DNA of 64,000 nt from Cunninghamia lanceolata (GCA_027924645.1 BSBN01000254.1:13896501-13960500), one strand, 5' to 3'. Positions 11,401 to 23,134 are shown, numbered from the stretch's first letter. Notes: generated from the sequence alone by a model not told the origin. Numbers and translations are program-made.

Positions 11401-12448
11401 ATCAGATCACTGTGTTTATTATAAGTTTGATGGCGATCATATTCTCATTGTTGCACTGTATGTTGATGATATGTTGCTCATTGGGAAGGGTAAGAATATG
11501 ATTTCTGATTTTAAATCTCAGTTGTCAACTCAGTTTGAAATGAAATATTTAGGGGTAGCTAGGTACATTCTAGGAATGGAAATCAGAAGAGACAGAACTA
11601 ATAGAAAACTTTTGTTAAGTCAGAGTAAGTATGTTAAGACCGTGTTGGACAGATTCAGCATGGGAGATTGTAGACCATTGTGTGTTCCCATTTCCTTGGG
11701 GACAAAGTTGTCTATGGAGGATTGTCCAAAATCTCCTAGTGAGGTGGAGGACATGAGCAGAGTACCCTATGCTAGTGTTGTTGGTAGTTTGATGTATGCT
11801 ATGGTCTGCACAAGACCAGACATTGCCCAAGCAGTGGGAGTCCTTAGTCAATTTATGGCTAATCCTGGACAGGTTCATTGGGATGCAGTTAAGCGAGTGT
11901 TCAGATATTTGAGGGGTACTTCCGATTATTCCATTTGCAATCATGGTAATGTTATAGGACCTCCGTATTCTATTGATATTCATGGATTTGTGGATTCAGA
12001 TTGGGTAGGTGACATTGGCAGCAAGAGATCCACTAGTGCTTATGTTTTTACACTGTTTGGTGGTGCTATTAGTTGGATGAGTAAGTGACAACCTGTTGTT
12101 TCTTTGTCCACGACAGAAGCTGAGTATATAGCAGCAACTCATGCTTGTAAGGAAGCCATTTGGCTTAAGAGATTATGTTCAGATATTGGTGTTGATGCAA
12201 TACAGATCATGATCAGTTGTGACAGTCAAAGTGCAATTTGCCTTGTAAAGAATCCAACTTTCCATGCTAGAACAAAGCACATTGATGTTCAGTTTCACTT
12301 CGTACGAGACATGGTTGAGGATGGAAAGGTAAATTTGGAGAAGGTAGATACTTTGAAGAATGTTGCAGATGCATTGATGAAACCAGTGGGCACAGAGAAG
12401 TTCAGATGGTGTTCGGAGTCTATGGGCCTCTTGGCCCCTAGCAGTTAA
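8411..12448 (+). pseudogene. Copia gag-pol polyprotein with nine in-frame stops
   Basis: One continuous reading frame from the ATG at 8411 (MATTLGRFEVEKFNG, the usual Tork gag start; the upstream ATG at 8366 is in frame but probably leader) to TAA at 12446, with no frameshift. Gag ends in a CCHC knuckle (CWKCGKTGHF, then stop, then KEC, ~9090-9130). Protease has DSSASFHM (~9250) where DSGAS is expected. Integrase has HKRFGHIG, a CQHYIYGK with a zinc Cys replaced by Tyr, HSNVFGP where the first catalytic Asp is expected, then RTDNGGEF and ERMNRTLMEKA. RT shows CKWVFKKK, KTAFLHG and YVDDMLL (~11460); RNase H has STTEAEYIA (~12110). Stops: 9119, 9167, 9290, 9878, 10739, 10787, 11153, 11258, 12086. 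Each is one transition from Gln, Arg or Trp. It cannot transpose on its own. Confidence 0.93.
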
Positions 12449-12486
12449 ATCTTGTCATTGCTTTTGGCCCTTGCAAGGTGTTCGAC

Positions 12487-12497
12487 AAGTGGGAGAA
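12487..12497 (+). promoter_or_regulatory. Polypurine tract of Copia element
   Basis: AAGTGGGAGAA sits directly before the 3' LTR and is the expected plus-strand primer; this is the standard Copia arrangement. Confidence 0.88.
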
Positions 12498-13326
12498 TGT
12501 TGGGAATTAAGGTGTCTCAACCTTTGCAAATTCGTAATGTTGTATTTATTTATCCCATGTCGAGTTGGCATAGTCAGCATCTTGTGTATATGTAGTAGGG
12601 TAAATTTTGGTGACTTTGGCAACCGCAGTTTCCCCCTTGAATAATTAACCTCAAACAATTTTTAATTAATGACAAGTGTCAGTGAGTATCTCTGCATGAG
12701 AGAAAGGCATCTTTGGGTGGTCAAGAGAGGTTATGACATGTAAGAGGAATATGATATTTTTAGTTAGTGTATGATGGATTCTATGATAGCTGTAAGGTGC
12801 ATAAGAGCATTTGTCGTAACCTATCTTGGGACCAGGCGTCCACTTCGGGATGGGATGTTGGACAAGTGTTCTTAGGCATGTGTTTTGGGGCATGAGTCCA
12901 AGACTGATACCCATCTCTAGAAGGTTCCATTTTTGCCTTGTAAACTCTATATAAATAGGTGCTTGGATGGGAGATAGATAACTTTTGGTACGAGTACTAT
13001 TATGCTGCCGAAATATCTCTAGATTTGACATTCAAAGACTCCTGAAAGAGCATTGGCTCTAAAACTGTATTGTAATTTGTTATTGTTTATTGTAATACAT
13101 TTGAGCTGTGTTTTGTAGTGTGGGGTTTTTCACCCGTAAGGGTTTTCCCCACGTATACCTTCTCTCTCTCTCTTCTGTCTACTTTCTATGTGTATGTGTA
13201 TTGCTGCAATATCTCATGTTAATGGTTTAACATTGCTGTAATAGTTAGGATAAAGTTGAATTTGCATAGCCCTCTCCTCATTAGATTAATGTAGGAAGCG
13301 TTTTCTACACACCTAGCTTCCTTTCA
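12498..13326 (+). repeat. Copia 3' LTR
   Basis: Same length as the 5' LTR (829 bp) with scattered substitutions, mostly C/T and G/A. A TATA box TATATAAAT is at 12948-12956. It is followed by the ATGGG target duplication (13327-13331). Confidence 0.93.
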
Positions 13327-13331
13327 ATGGG

Positions 13332-14337
13332 TACCATAATATGGGCACCAATATTGAAATTTAATACTATGGGCACCTATTAGTGTAAACATTTAGGGTA
13401 AACCCTAACTTGTGAGAGAGAATTAGGTGGCTCCAGAGTGTGATGGCACCCATGATTCAAGATCTCCTCAGCAGAATGTGCAATGTTCAGCTCAGCATTG
13501 GGATGGCCCTTGTACTTGACAAAACTGATGCCATTGACAATATGCTATTCTATTTCTCAACTAGGTTGTACCCTTTGTTGCCAACCCACTTGTTGTAAAC
13601 ATTACTATAGTCTGTTTCTTGTAACTATTCTATTTCCAATAATGAAAAAGTGAATAAAAGACTTCTTTTCCTCAAAGCCACCCTTTGAAACTAAAAAAGA
13701 TGCCCCTTCAATCAGCTAAGTAGCATGGCCATTTCAAAATCCAACTTTACTTTTGGGAACTTCATAGAAGAAGATGAAAAGCCTTAGAGGAAAGTGGAGC
13801 ATAGACTATAGTTGATGGAAATTCGTTCCATGGAAATCTGTACCATATCTGGTATATATGGAAATAAAAGTGAAATGGGGCTTTACGCTTTTACTTGTGG
13901 ATTGCATTTACTCCAATTTCAAAAAAAATGTACATGTTTTCAATTTGAATCCCCACTATTGTTTGTCCTTCCTTGTACATACCCTGTCCCTGCTACTGTG
14001 GAATCCATTATCATTGTAAGGATTTTGATTTCCTCCATTTTCTAGCCATAGAGCCCTCTTCTATTTTCACAATTTCCTCACTATTTTCCTTCTCCCTCGC
14101 CTCCATTTTGCTTCATAAAATTTGCCTCTCATCTGCACTTCTTAGAGAAAAGTTTCAGTAGATTTTGGCAATTTTCCCAACATTCTTTTTAGAGAACAAA
14201 TTTGTGGCAATTTGGGGGCTTTTTCCTCGAAAATCCTAGAACACGGTTTAGTTTAGAGTCCTCCTGAATTAACGCTTCAGGAGAATTACAGAAAATATAG
14301 TAACTGGAGATTTAGTTTCCTTATTTGCTTCTCAAGG
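13332..14337. other. No gene seen; flank of kinesin pseudogene
   Basis: The Copia insertion split this sequence: the 5' side (ATATGGGTGGCAACGTTGAAAT) and 3' side (ATATGGGCACCAATATTGAAAT) carry a similar 22-base motif. The last few hundred bases before 14338 may be the promoter and 5' untranslated region of the kinesin copy, with a small hairpin CTGAA-TTAACG-CTTCAG at ~14264. Nothing else is supported. Confidence 0.4.
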
Positions 14338-16305
14338 ATGACTATTTCGGTGGATCGAACTCCCAACACACCAGCATCTAAAATAGAAAGAACTCCAACA
14401 GCAATGCTAGGAGGAAGTCACAATAAAGTGAGGGAAGAGAAAATATTTGTTATAGTGGGAGTAAGGCGTTAAACATAAAAAAATTGGCTCACAAGGATGA
14501 ATCAGCTTGGGAATGCAAAAAAGAGAAGACCATAGTCTTCAAGCATGGTTCAAACTCATACTCATTTGGTAAGCAAGTTTATGACACAAATAACTAAATC
14601 TAATTTTTTTTCCACTCTTCTTTTCTTAATTTTTATTTGTATGCATTTTATTGCGCTGGGCATCATTTGTTTATAATGATATAATTAAAAAATTTGTTGT
14701 GTAGATAGGGTTTTTGGGCCTTCTTGTCCAACAGAGCGTGTGTACAAGGAAGGGGAAAAAGATGTGGCATTGTTTGCACTGAACGACATCAATGGTGAGT
14801 TATCTTTTCTCTGTAGTATGTACATTTTCTGCATTGTACACATAACTTTAGGCTTTTAGGCATGGTATCTATTGCCTGATGATTTTATTTCTTTAGTGTT
14901 TTTTCTGTGCCTTTTTATCTTGCTCTCTATCACTTACATGTGGGATTTGACTTTATTTGCACTGAACGGCATCAATTATCTATAGTTCTACAATTTCCAC
15001 ATAACTTTAGGCTTTTTAGGCACAGCATTTGTTGCCTAATGATTTTGTTTATTTAAGAGTTTTTCCTCTGCCTTGGATCTTGCTTTGTATCACTTAGATG
15101 TGGATGCTTCATTGCTTTAGGTTTCAGGTATTTGGTTTTATCCTTTTACATCTATTACTTTAAGATTTTTCTTGCTTGTTTAGATGTGGATGTGTCATTG
15201 CTTTAGGTTTCAGGTATTTGGTCTAATGCTTTTACATCTTTGGCTTTAAGATTTTGCTTGTCTAGTTCTTGCTCTATATCACTTAGTTGTAAATGTTTGA
15301 CATAGCTTTAGGTTTCAAGCTTCTCATTCTTTGCTTTTGATTTCACTTCTTTAAAGTTTATGGCTGCTTTTTGTTCTTTCTCTACTTCATTTTATTGTAG
15401 ACTTTTGTCAAAGTTTTAGTTTTCACTTTCCAGGCATTGCACCTAAGGGCATTGCATTTGTTGGTTTATTAGTTTGCTTCTTCAGAGCTTTTTGTTGCTT
15501 TCTGTCCATGTTGTGTATCACTCTACCATAGATGTTTGACATAGATTTAGGATTTTAGTCATCATAACTATAGGCATTGCATTTGTTGCTTTGTGATTTT
15601 GCTTCTTTAGATCTTTTTGTTGCTTTCTAATCGTGTTGTTAATCACTCTACCATAGATTTTTGACATAGATTTAGGATTTCAGTCATCATAACTATAGGC
15701 ATTGCATTTGATGCTTTGTGAATTTGCTTCTTTAGATTATTTTTTATGCTTTATGTTCTTGATTTGCATCACTTTATCACAGGTATTTGACATAGCTTTT
15801 AAGTTTTTGAGCATTGCATCTAAAGGCATTGCAATTGTTGTTTTATTATTTTGCTTCTTTAGATGATTGTTGTTTTCTGTTCATGCTCTATATCACTTTA
15901 TCATAGATATTTGACATAGCTTTTATGTTTCAAGCATCACATCTAATGGCATTGTGCATTTGTTGAGTCATGATTTTTTAGAGCTTTTTTACAGTTTTTC
16001 TTCTAGCTCTGTATCACTGGAATCTGGGTGTTTTAGCTATGCATTTTTCTTTAGTTTCATTTTCCATTCTTTTCCATCAATGGATATCAATGTGTAAATT
16101 AAATTAAGTTTCAATATACGTGTATGTGGTGCATCTGATGCCTTGAGCTCCGCCAGATCCGCTATTGCTCATGAGTCTAATTTTCTACCTTTTATTTTAT
16201 GCAGCCACTATTTTTGCATATGGGCAAACGTCCAATGGAAAGACCTTCACCGTGAGAGGGATCATTGAATAGGAAATCAATGACATTTACAATCACATAC
16301 AAAAT
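14338..16305 (+). pseudogene. Kinesin-7 (NACK1/HINKEL-like) N-terminal fragment with introns
   Basis: Three exons match the start of the plant cytokinesis kinesin NACK1/HINKEL (KIN-7A/B class), a plus-end motor of the phragmoplast. Exon 1 (14338-14568) has RTPNTPASKIERTPTA, REEKIFVIV, then KDESAWEC and TIVFKHGS. Exon 2 (14705-14794) gives DRVFGPSCPTERVY and DVALFALN. Exon 3 (16205-16305) gives ATIFAYGQTSNGKTFTVRG, where GQTSxGKT is the ATP P-loop, then EINDIYNHI. Exon joins keep phase, with GT donors at 14569 and 14795 and AG acceptors before 14705 and 16205. A one-base loss near 14469 creates TAA stops, and a TAG interrupts exon 3. The rest of the motor is missing. Because introns are retained this is a DNA-level copy, not a retrocopy. 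Confidence 0.82.
15240..16010 (+). repeat. ~124-bp degenerate tandem repeats in kinesin intron 2
   Basis: Units share TTTGACATAG followed by TTTAGG/TTTTA, GGCATTGCATTTGTTG and TTTTGCTTCTTTAGA. TTTGACATAG occurs at about 15296, 15535, 15660, 15786 and 15910, so the period is ~120-126 bp. The repeat explains most of the 1.4-kb intron length. Confidence 0.7.
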
Positions 16306-16508
16306 GTACAAACATCATCCCCCATCTTTTTTTTGGAATCCCTGCATATTTGATGTGATCTTTGAAGAAAAGAGAGTTTCAAAAGGCAAATGTACAGAAA
16401 GATAGTTGGATTTTTTGCTAGTAGCAAGTTGACTGCTAAACATTTTATGAGATAAAGAAAAATAAATAAAAAATTTCTTACCTCACAGAGTTTTCCATTG
16501 ATGCTTAC

Positions 16509-16757
16509 CTCACCAAATCTTTCTTGACCCCAATCATCTGTGAAGGAATGTTGTGTCCCACATACTCAACGCCTTTGATATCTTTCAAGCGGCCCACTTT
16601 CTGCATGGCATTGCTCAACTTTATATCAATTTTGGTGATCCCCATCTGGCTAAATCGTTGAAGCATTCTGACTTCTAATTCATTCTTCTCAGTATGCTTC
16701 TACATTTATCTGTATTCTTTTCCAGAGGAATAGTTGTGCACCATGCTACACAATGTT
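16509..16757 (-). pseudogene. Antisense exon of an unrecognised gene
   Basis: On the minus strand a 249-nt segment starts after TTTGCAG (acceptor-like) and ends at GGTGAG/GTAAGC (perfect donor). A second donor-like GAG/GTAAGA lies 30 bases further on. Its frame reads VHNYSSGKEY, two stops (TAA, TAG), then KHTEKNELEVRMLQRFSQMG, KIDIKLSNAMQKVGRLKDI and EYVGHNIPSQM. Apart from the two stops, both one C-to-T step from Gln, it is fully open with protein-like composition. I do not recognise the family. It lies head-on against the kinesin fragment only 200 bp away, as expected if a mobile element captured pieces of two genes. Confidence 0.5.
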
Positions 16758-17219
16758 CTGCAAACTTTGAAAATGTGTAGTGTAATGAATCAATGGCCTG
16801 GTATAATTACTTAAATTCTTGTGATGAATCAATGGTCTGGTATAATTACTATGTTGATTTTATTGTTGGTGAAAAATACCTTTTCCAAAGAGAGGTCACA
16901 AGTTCAAATCCTACATGGGGTAGGGTATGTATATAGTATGCCTCATTTTGAGAATCTGAGCTATCTAAGGTAGTCTCATATCCTTTTTCTTAAATATATT
17001 ATATGTATCCCTATTGATATATTTTTGATATTTATGAAGGATTTTTATGGATATATTTTTGATATTTATGAAGGATTTCTATTTATTTAGAAGGTAATTT
17101 TTTTTCATCCTAGTGCAGCAGGTGGGTGACCTTAAGCTCTCAATTTGTTGATACACCATGGCAACCAAGATGAGGATTAATTAAGTTAGATTTTATTTGT
17201 AACTTGAATCACTGATTCA
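16758..17219. other. No gene seen
   Basis: AT-rich sequence with a short direct repeat (GGATATATTTTTGATATTTATGAAGG type) near 17010-17080. Nothing else is recognisable. Confidence 0.4.
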
Positions 17220-17560
17220 CCCAAATAAATGACTACCATGACTATAATAAATAACTATAATGACTAAATAAATGACTACAATGACTAAATAAATGACCAG
17301 TTAAATGACTAAATATATTACCAATTGATGGCAATTAATGAATACAATGACTAAATAAATGACCAATTAACAACAATCAATGACTAAATTTTTGACTAAA
17401 TATACTACCAAATTGATGACTAAATATACTACTAAATTACCAAATATACTACCAAATTGATGACTAAATATACTACCAAATTGATGACTAAAAATACTAC
17501 CAAATTAATGACTAAATATACTACCAAATTAATGACTAAATTAATGACTAAAATTTGTTT
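17220..17560. repeat. ~24-bp tandem repeat (GACTAAATA... units)
   Basis: Reiterations of ATGACTAAATATACTACCAAATT and shorter ATGACTAAATAA forms. The Val/Ile/Leu-rich open frame on the minus strand at 17432-17614 is only the translation of this repeat. Confidence 0.85.
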
Positions 17561-18150
17561 AGTCACAAATTTGGTCGTGAGATAAATTACTGGAAATAAA
17601 CTACCAATGGTCACGTGACCAAACTAATGGTCACATGACCAATTTTTGGCAATTTATTTAGTCATTTATTTATGTTTTTCTACTAGTAATGATTCATTGG
17701 ATTGAAGTAGTGGAATGACAGAAAGGTATGTTAGTTTTCTTTGCTATCCTCATTTCACCTTGTATATTTTAGCTACTCATTTGAGCTAAATAGTGCCATT
17801 GCATTTGCATTTAGGATTTTAGTATAATGGAGATAGGCATAATCCTTATGAAGTTGCCTTCGGATGGAAAGTAAGGTAGGTTTTCATGATGATATCTCCT
17901 TTACTTTCTATTTCATATTGAGTTTTAATGATGTTACTATGAGTTCCAATTCATTTTAATGACATTACTATTTCATAATGAGTGTTAATGAGTTTTAATG
18001 ATAAATAATTGATAGCCGTGGTAAGGGTAGGGTCAATTGATGCCCTACAAGACATTGGATCAAGTGAGAACACCTTTATAGTATTGAATTTCTAGCTACT
18101 AGAAAGGTATTATGACTAAATTTTTAGGATAGACATCTCCTAGGGCCAAA
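17561..18150. other. No gene seen
   Basis: Spacer between two repeat arrays. It contains GGTCACGTGACC-type palindromic words near 17610-17630 and short GAGTTTTAATGA repeats near 17935-18000. No coding signal. Confidence 0.4.
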
Positions 18151-20350
18151 TGGATGGTGTCTACACATATAGGTGGGTAGATAAATGCTAGGAGGGATGT
18201 CTTTTTAGTGGCAAAGCCTCATGGTCACTCTTGGCTATATTGAACGCAAACAATCTCTCAAGAGCCCTAAGAAAAAAAATGTGACAAACTTTGGATCGAC
18301 TGTTCCATCAAACTGTGACACCAAGGAACATCTTTTTTGCATGTATAGATGGATGTCCGGTCCACCTACAAACACCTACCTCAATTTTACAAGAACCAAT
18401 TTCATTTTCCTATGGTGGCAAGGAACTCACGCTTCCAAAATGCTTCAGTTTCATGAAGTGGAAAGGTGCTAGGAGTGACATTTTACATTCCATAGGTCAT
18501 GGAGTTGAACGAACTTCACCAACACATCAGGGTGAGTGGGTAAATGCCAGGGGAGGTCTCATTTCATGTGCCAAGTGCCCTAGTCGTTCGGGGCAGTAGG
18601 CTATCGGCAAAGTCCTTTAAGATCCCTAAGACGAAAAAACTACCAAACTTTGACATACCAGTTCTTAGAATTTGTGGTAGTTGGGAACATTCCATTTGGA
18701 CCTACAGGTGCATGTGGGGTCCATCCACAATAACCTCTCTCAATTTTGGTCAACTCCAACCCATTTGACCGTGTTGATATCAAGCGCATTCTTACAAACT
18801 ACTTCAGTTTCGTGTAGTGGAAAGGTACTAGGAGTAACATTTTACATTTCATATCTCATGGGGCCAAACAGACTTCACCAATGCATTGGGATGGGTGGGT
18901 AAATGCCAGGGGAGGTCTCATTTCGTGTTCCAAGCATCTCAGTCATTCCAGGCTGTAAGTTACCGATAAAGTAGAAAGTTACTAACACTAAAATTTTGAA
19001 TTCCACAAACCTTGGGGGTGAAACAACTACTTCAACACGTCCAGGTGGGTGGGTAAATGCTAGGGGAGGTCTCATTTCATCCGCCAAGTGTCTCAGTCAT
19101 TCCATGCTGCAAGCTACTGGTAAAGTCAAAAGGTGCTAGGAGTGACATTTTGCATTCCATAGGTCATGGGGTCCAATGGATTTCGTCAATACATCGGGGT
19201 GAGTAGGTAAATGCCAAGGGAGGTCTTGTTTTGTGTGCCAAGTGCCCCAATCGTTGGGGGCAGCAGGCTACCAGCAAAGTCCCTTAAGATCCTTAAGACG
19301 AAAAAATTGCTAAACTTTGACAGAGTAGTTCTCAGAATTCATGGTAGCTAGGAGTATTATGTTTAGACCTACAAGTGCATGTGGGGTCCATCCACAATAA
19401 CCTCTCTCAGTTTCAATCAACTCTAGTTTGTTTGACCATGTTGATATCAAACGCATTCTTGCAAAATACTTCAGTTTCATGCAGTGGAAATGTGCTAGGA
19501 GTGATAGTTTGCATTCCATAGGTCGTGGGGCCAAACAAACTTTGCCAACACATTGAGGTGGGTAGGTAAATGTGAGGGGAGGTCTCGTTTCATGTACCAA
19601 GCACCCCATTCATTCGGGGTAGTAGGCTACCGACAAAGTCCCTTAAGATCCCTAAGATGTAAAAACTACCAAACTTTGACAGAGTAGTTCTTAGAATTCA
19701 TGGCAGCTGGGAATATTTTGTTTGGACCTACAAGTGCATGTGGGGTCTGTCCATAATAAGCTTAGTTTCAGTCAACTCTAGTCCATTTGTCGTGCCGAAA
19801 TTAAACGCATTTTTCTAAAATGCTTCAGTTTCATGCAGTGGAAAGGTGCTAGGACTAACATTTTTCATTCCATAGGTCGTGGGATCAAATGGACTTCGCC
19901 AACGCATTGGGGTGGGTAGGTAAATGTCATGGGAAGTCTCATTTCATGTGCCAAGTGCCCCAGTCATTTGGGGCAATAGGCTACCGACAAAGTCCCTTAA
20001 GATCCCTAAGATGCAAAAACTACCAAACTTTGACGACGCAGTTATTGCAATTCATGGCAGCTACAAATGTTCTATTTGGACTTACAAGTGCATGTGGGGT
20101 CCATCCACAATAACCTCTCTCCTTTTTGGTCAACTCTAGAGTTCATTTGACCATGTCAAAATCAAATGCATTCTTGCAAAATGCTTTGGTTTCATGCAGC
20201 ACAACCATGCCAGGTGCCTTATTTTTTGATATGCTCATCATGAGGCTAAACCAATTGTGCGAGTGTGTCAGGGTAGGCAGGTAAATGTTTGGGAAGGTCT
20301 TGTTTCATGTGCCAAGTGTCCTAGTCATTCTAGCTTGCAAGCTACTAGTA
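18150..20350 (+). repeat. ~360-bp satellite array, forward arm
   Basis: The marker GGTAAATGC or a variant recurs at about 18175, 18536, 18896, 19048, 19203, 19563, 19917 and 20280, giving periods of ~360 bp with two shortened ~153-bp units in the middle. Each full unit contains GGGGAGGTCTCATTTCATG, a GCAGTAGGCTACCGACAAAG block, CTTAAGATCCCTAAGA, CCACAATAACCTCTCTCA and a CTAGGAGTGACATTTTGCAT block. The array has diverged by tens of percent by eye. Open frames across it are repeat shadows. Confidence 0.85.
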
Positions 20351-20354
20351 AAGT

Positions 20355-21852
20355 GACTTTGTCGGTAGCATACAACATGGAATGACTGGGACCCTTGGCA
20401 CACAAAATGAGACCTCCCCTAGCATTTACCCACCCACTCTAATGCGTTGGCCAAGTCCATTCAACCCTATGAGATATAGAATGCAAAATGTCACTCCTAG
20501 CACCTTTCGAGTTTGCCAGTAGCTTGTAGCTCAGAACAACCGAGACATTTGGTGCATGAAACGAGACCTCCCTTAGCATTTACCCACCCAATCAATTCGA
20601 TCCCACAACCTATGGAATGCAAAATTTTAGTCTTAGCAACTTTCTAGTTTGTCAGTAGCTTACATCCTGGAACAACTTGGATGCTTGGCACATGAAACAA
20701 GACCTACCCTAACATTTACCCACCCACCCTGATGTGTTGGCACACTCGATTCAGCCCCATGACAACCAAAACAAAAAATACAGCACCTGGCAATGTTGTG
20801 CTTCATGAAATTGAAGCATTTTGAAAGAATGCATTTGATTTTAGCATGGTCAAACAAACTAGAGTTCACCAAAATTGAGAGAGGTTATTATGGATGAACC
20901 CCACATGTACCTGTAGGTCTAAATGGAATTTTTAAATCTTCCATGAATTCCAAGATCTGCTCTGTCAAAGTTTGGCAATTTTTGTGTCTTAGGGATCTTA
21001 AGGGACTTTGTCGATAGCCTGCTGCCCCAAATGACTAGGGTGCTTGGCACATGAAACGAGACCTCCCTTGGCATTTACCCACCCACCCTGATGCATTGGT
21101 GAAGTTCGTTTGGCCCCACAACCTATGGAATGCCAAATGTCACTCCAAGAACCTTTCCACTACATGAAACTGAAGCATTTTGAAGAATGCATTTGATTTT
21201 GGCATGGTCAAACAAACTAGAGTTGACCAAAACTAAGAGAGGTTACTGTGGAAAGACCCCACAAACATAACATTCCCAACTACCATTATTTCTGAGAACT
21301 ACTCCGTCAAAGTTTGGCAGTTTTTGCATCTTAGGGATCTTAAGGGACTTTGCCGGTAGCCTACTGCCCCGAATGACTGGGGTGCTTGGTACACAAAATG
21401 AGACATCCCATGACATTTACCCATCCACCTTGACATGTTGGCAAAGTCTGTTCAGCCCCATGACCTATGGAATGCAAAATATCACTCCTAGCACCTTTCC
21501 ACTACATGAAACTGAAGCATTTTGTAAAAATGCTTTTGATATCAACATGGTCAAAAGGACTGGAGTTGACCAAAACTGAGAGATTTTATTGTGGATGGAC
21601 TCCACATGCACCTATAGGTTGAAACGGAACATTCCCATCTACCACGAATTCTGAGAACTGCTCCATCAAAGTTTAGCAGTTTTTTCATCTTAGGGATCTT
21701 AAGGGATTTTGTCAGTAGCCTACTACCTCGAAGGATTGGAGCACTTCACACATGAAAGGAGACCTTCCCAAACATTTACCCACCCACCCTGACATGTTGG
21801 CGAAGTCCATTCAGTCCCATAACCTATAGAATGCAAAATGTCACTCCTAGCC
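20355..21852 (-). repeat. ~360-bp satellite array, inverted arm
   Basis: The same units as the forward arm but in reverse orientation. CATTTACCCACCC occurs at about 20428, 20578, 20715, 21075, 21416 and 21774, giving two short then three long periods. The turn point lies near 20350, where GCAAGCTACTAGTAAAGT meets GACTTTGTCGGTAGC. Together the arms form an imperfect inverted repeat of ~1.5 kb or more per side. Confidence 0.82.
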
Positions 21853-23109
21853 CTGAGGATTCAACCAAGTAGTCCTTAGGTTGATATGACCATTCTAAGC
21901 TTGACATATGACTGCTACCATTTTCATATAACTGTACATTTATAAAATGAGTGTTCTAATATTTTTATAACAACCTTCTCTATTTTGCTAGGACAACACT
22001 ATCCTAATATGTGTTAACAACGCTAAAATGTGAATAATGGTATGATGATTAGTAAATACTCTTAGGATGTTGATGACTGTCCTAGCAATCATATGACTAG
22101 TTTTTTAATTACTAGATCCCCCCAAATGGAAGTTTTTCTCATCAAATGGATATATGGTTGTCCATATATTACATGCTTGTCCATAAGTGTACTGTGTCAT
22201 AGTTGGTCTATTGGCCTTGCTAGGATTGTCTTTATGTGGGAATGACATGATTGACTTGATGGGGCTGTCTTCCATTCTTAATTTATGATTTCTACTCTCT
22301 AATTACCAACACAACTATCTCTTCATTATGAGAGTCCTCTTATTTCTCTCTTCTACACTCCCTACTTGTAGACTTCACATTTGTAACACTAGAGTATAAG
22401 TATCCTCTAGGAAGACAATAATGCCTTTGATACATGATAGTCAACCTAGGGTTGTCTTTGATCTTTGTATGAAAAACACCTAATTAATTCTAGCTACTTG
22501 TAGTACCTCTAAGCATCTCCTATAGTATCAATAAGTTCCTAACTAGTTTATGCATACATTGTTACTGGTGGAGGACATGTTTCAATGACTAAAACCTTAA
22601 TCTATGCCTACACATGTGTGAACAACATTCAGAGATGTATGTTATTCATTCTACCTGACTAGAGCCCATATTTCATAAGGTTTTCTGGGCAAAATACAAA
22701 TAGATAATGGACTGATCCATTGTTGTATTGACTGTGACAGCCATGATTAGAGGTCAAAATACATTGCATTTACATAATTTCATGTTATTTACATGGTTAT
22801 TAACCTATTTGTGTGATTAACCCTAGTGTCCATGATAGATCAATGATAGCTCAATGATAGATCAAATAGATAATGGTGAATAAGGGATAGATCAACGATA
22901 GCTCAAATAGATAAGATGATATTATAAGACAAGATGTAGTAATATGAGATCATGATATTTAAGATATACCTATGTAATATCATAAGGCATCGTATATAAG
23001 ATATAAAAATGTAGGATCAATGATGTAAATTCTCTAAAATAGAAAAATAAGTCAATATTTGATCATAAATGCTCATAATAACTAGGTAGAAACAATGATA
23101 AGAGATAAC
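21853..23109. other. No gene seen; flank of the large transposon
   Basis: AT-rich spacer. Short repeated phrases such as GATAGATCAATGATAGCTC occur at 22830-22910. Similar composition resumes at 40257, consistent with one locus split by the insertion. No coding signal. Confidence 0.4.
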
Positions 23110-23134
23110 TGCAAGAAGATGGGGGGCCAAAAAG
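23110..23134 (+). repeat. Left terminal inverted repeat
   Basis: TGCAAGAA followed by GATGGGGGGCCAAAAAG. It pairs with 40232-40256 at 23 of 25 positions. TGGCCACTTTTTT follows ten bases further in, versus directly after the TIR on the right end. Confidence 0.75.

Larger units (their letters stand above)
7465..13326 (+). mobile_element. Ty1/Copia LTR retrotransposon, Tork/TNT1-like, inactive
   Basis: A full-length 5.86-kb element. Two 829-bp LTRs (7465-8293, 12498-13326) start TGTTGGGAATTAAGG and end CTTCCTTTCA. It is flanked by a perfect 5-bp target duplication ATGGG (7460-7464 and 13327-13331). The initiator-Met primer site TGGTATCAGAGC follows the 5' LTR, and the purine tract AAGTGGGAGAA precedes the 3' LTR. 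Domain order is gag, protease, integrase, RT, RNase H, i.e. Copia order. Gag and integrase motifs fit the Tork/TNT1 lineage. The LTRs differ by roughly 5% by eye, so the insertion is not recent. Confidence 0.95.

Noticed and set aside
17432..17614. Hydrophobic minus-strand open frame (Leu-Val-Ile repeats) as a membrane protein
   Set aside because: Pure translation of the 24-bp tandem repeat.
18150..21852. Direct repeats resembling a CRISPR array or a gene cluster from the many short frames
   Set aside because: Units of ~360 bp repeat over their whole length with no unique spacers; the frames recur with the unit. Plant context also excludes CRISPR.
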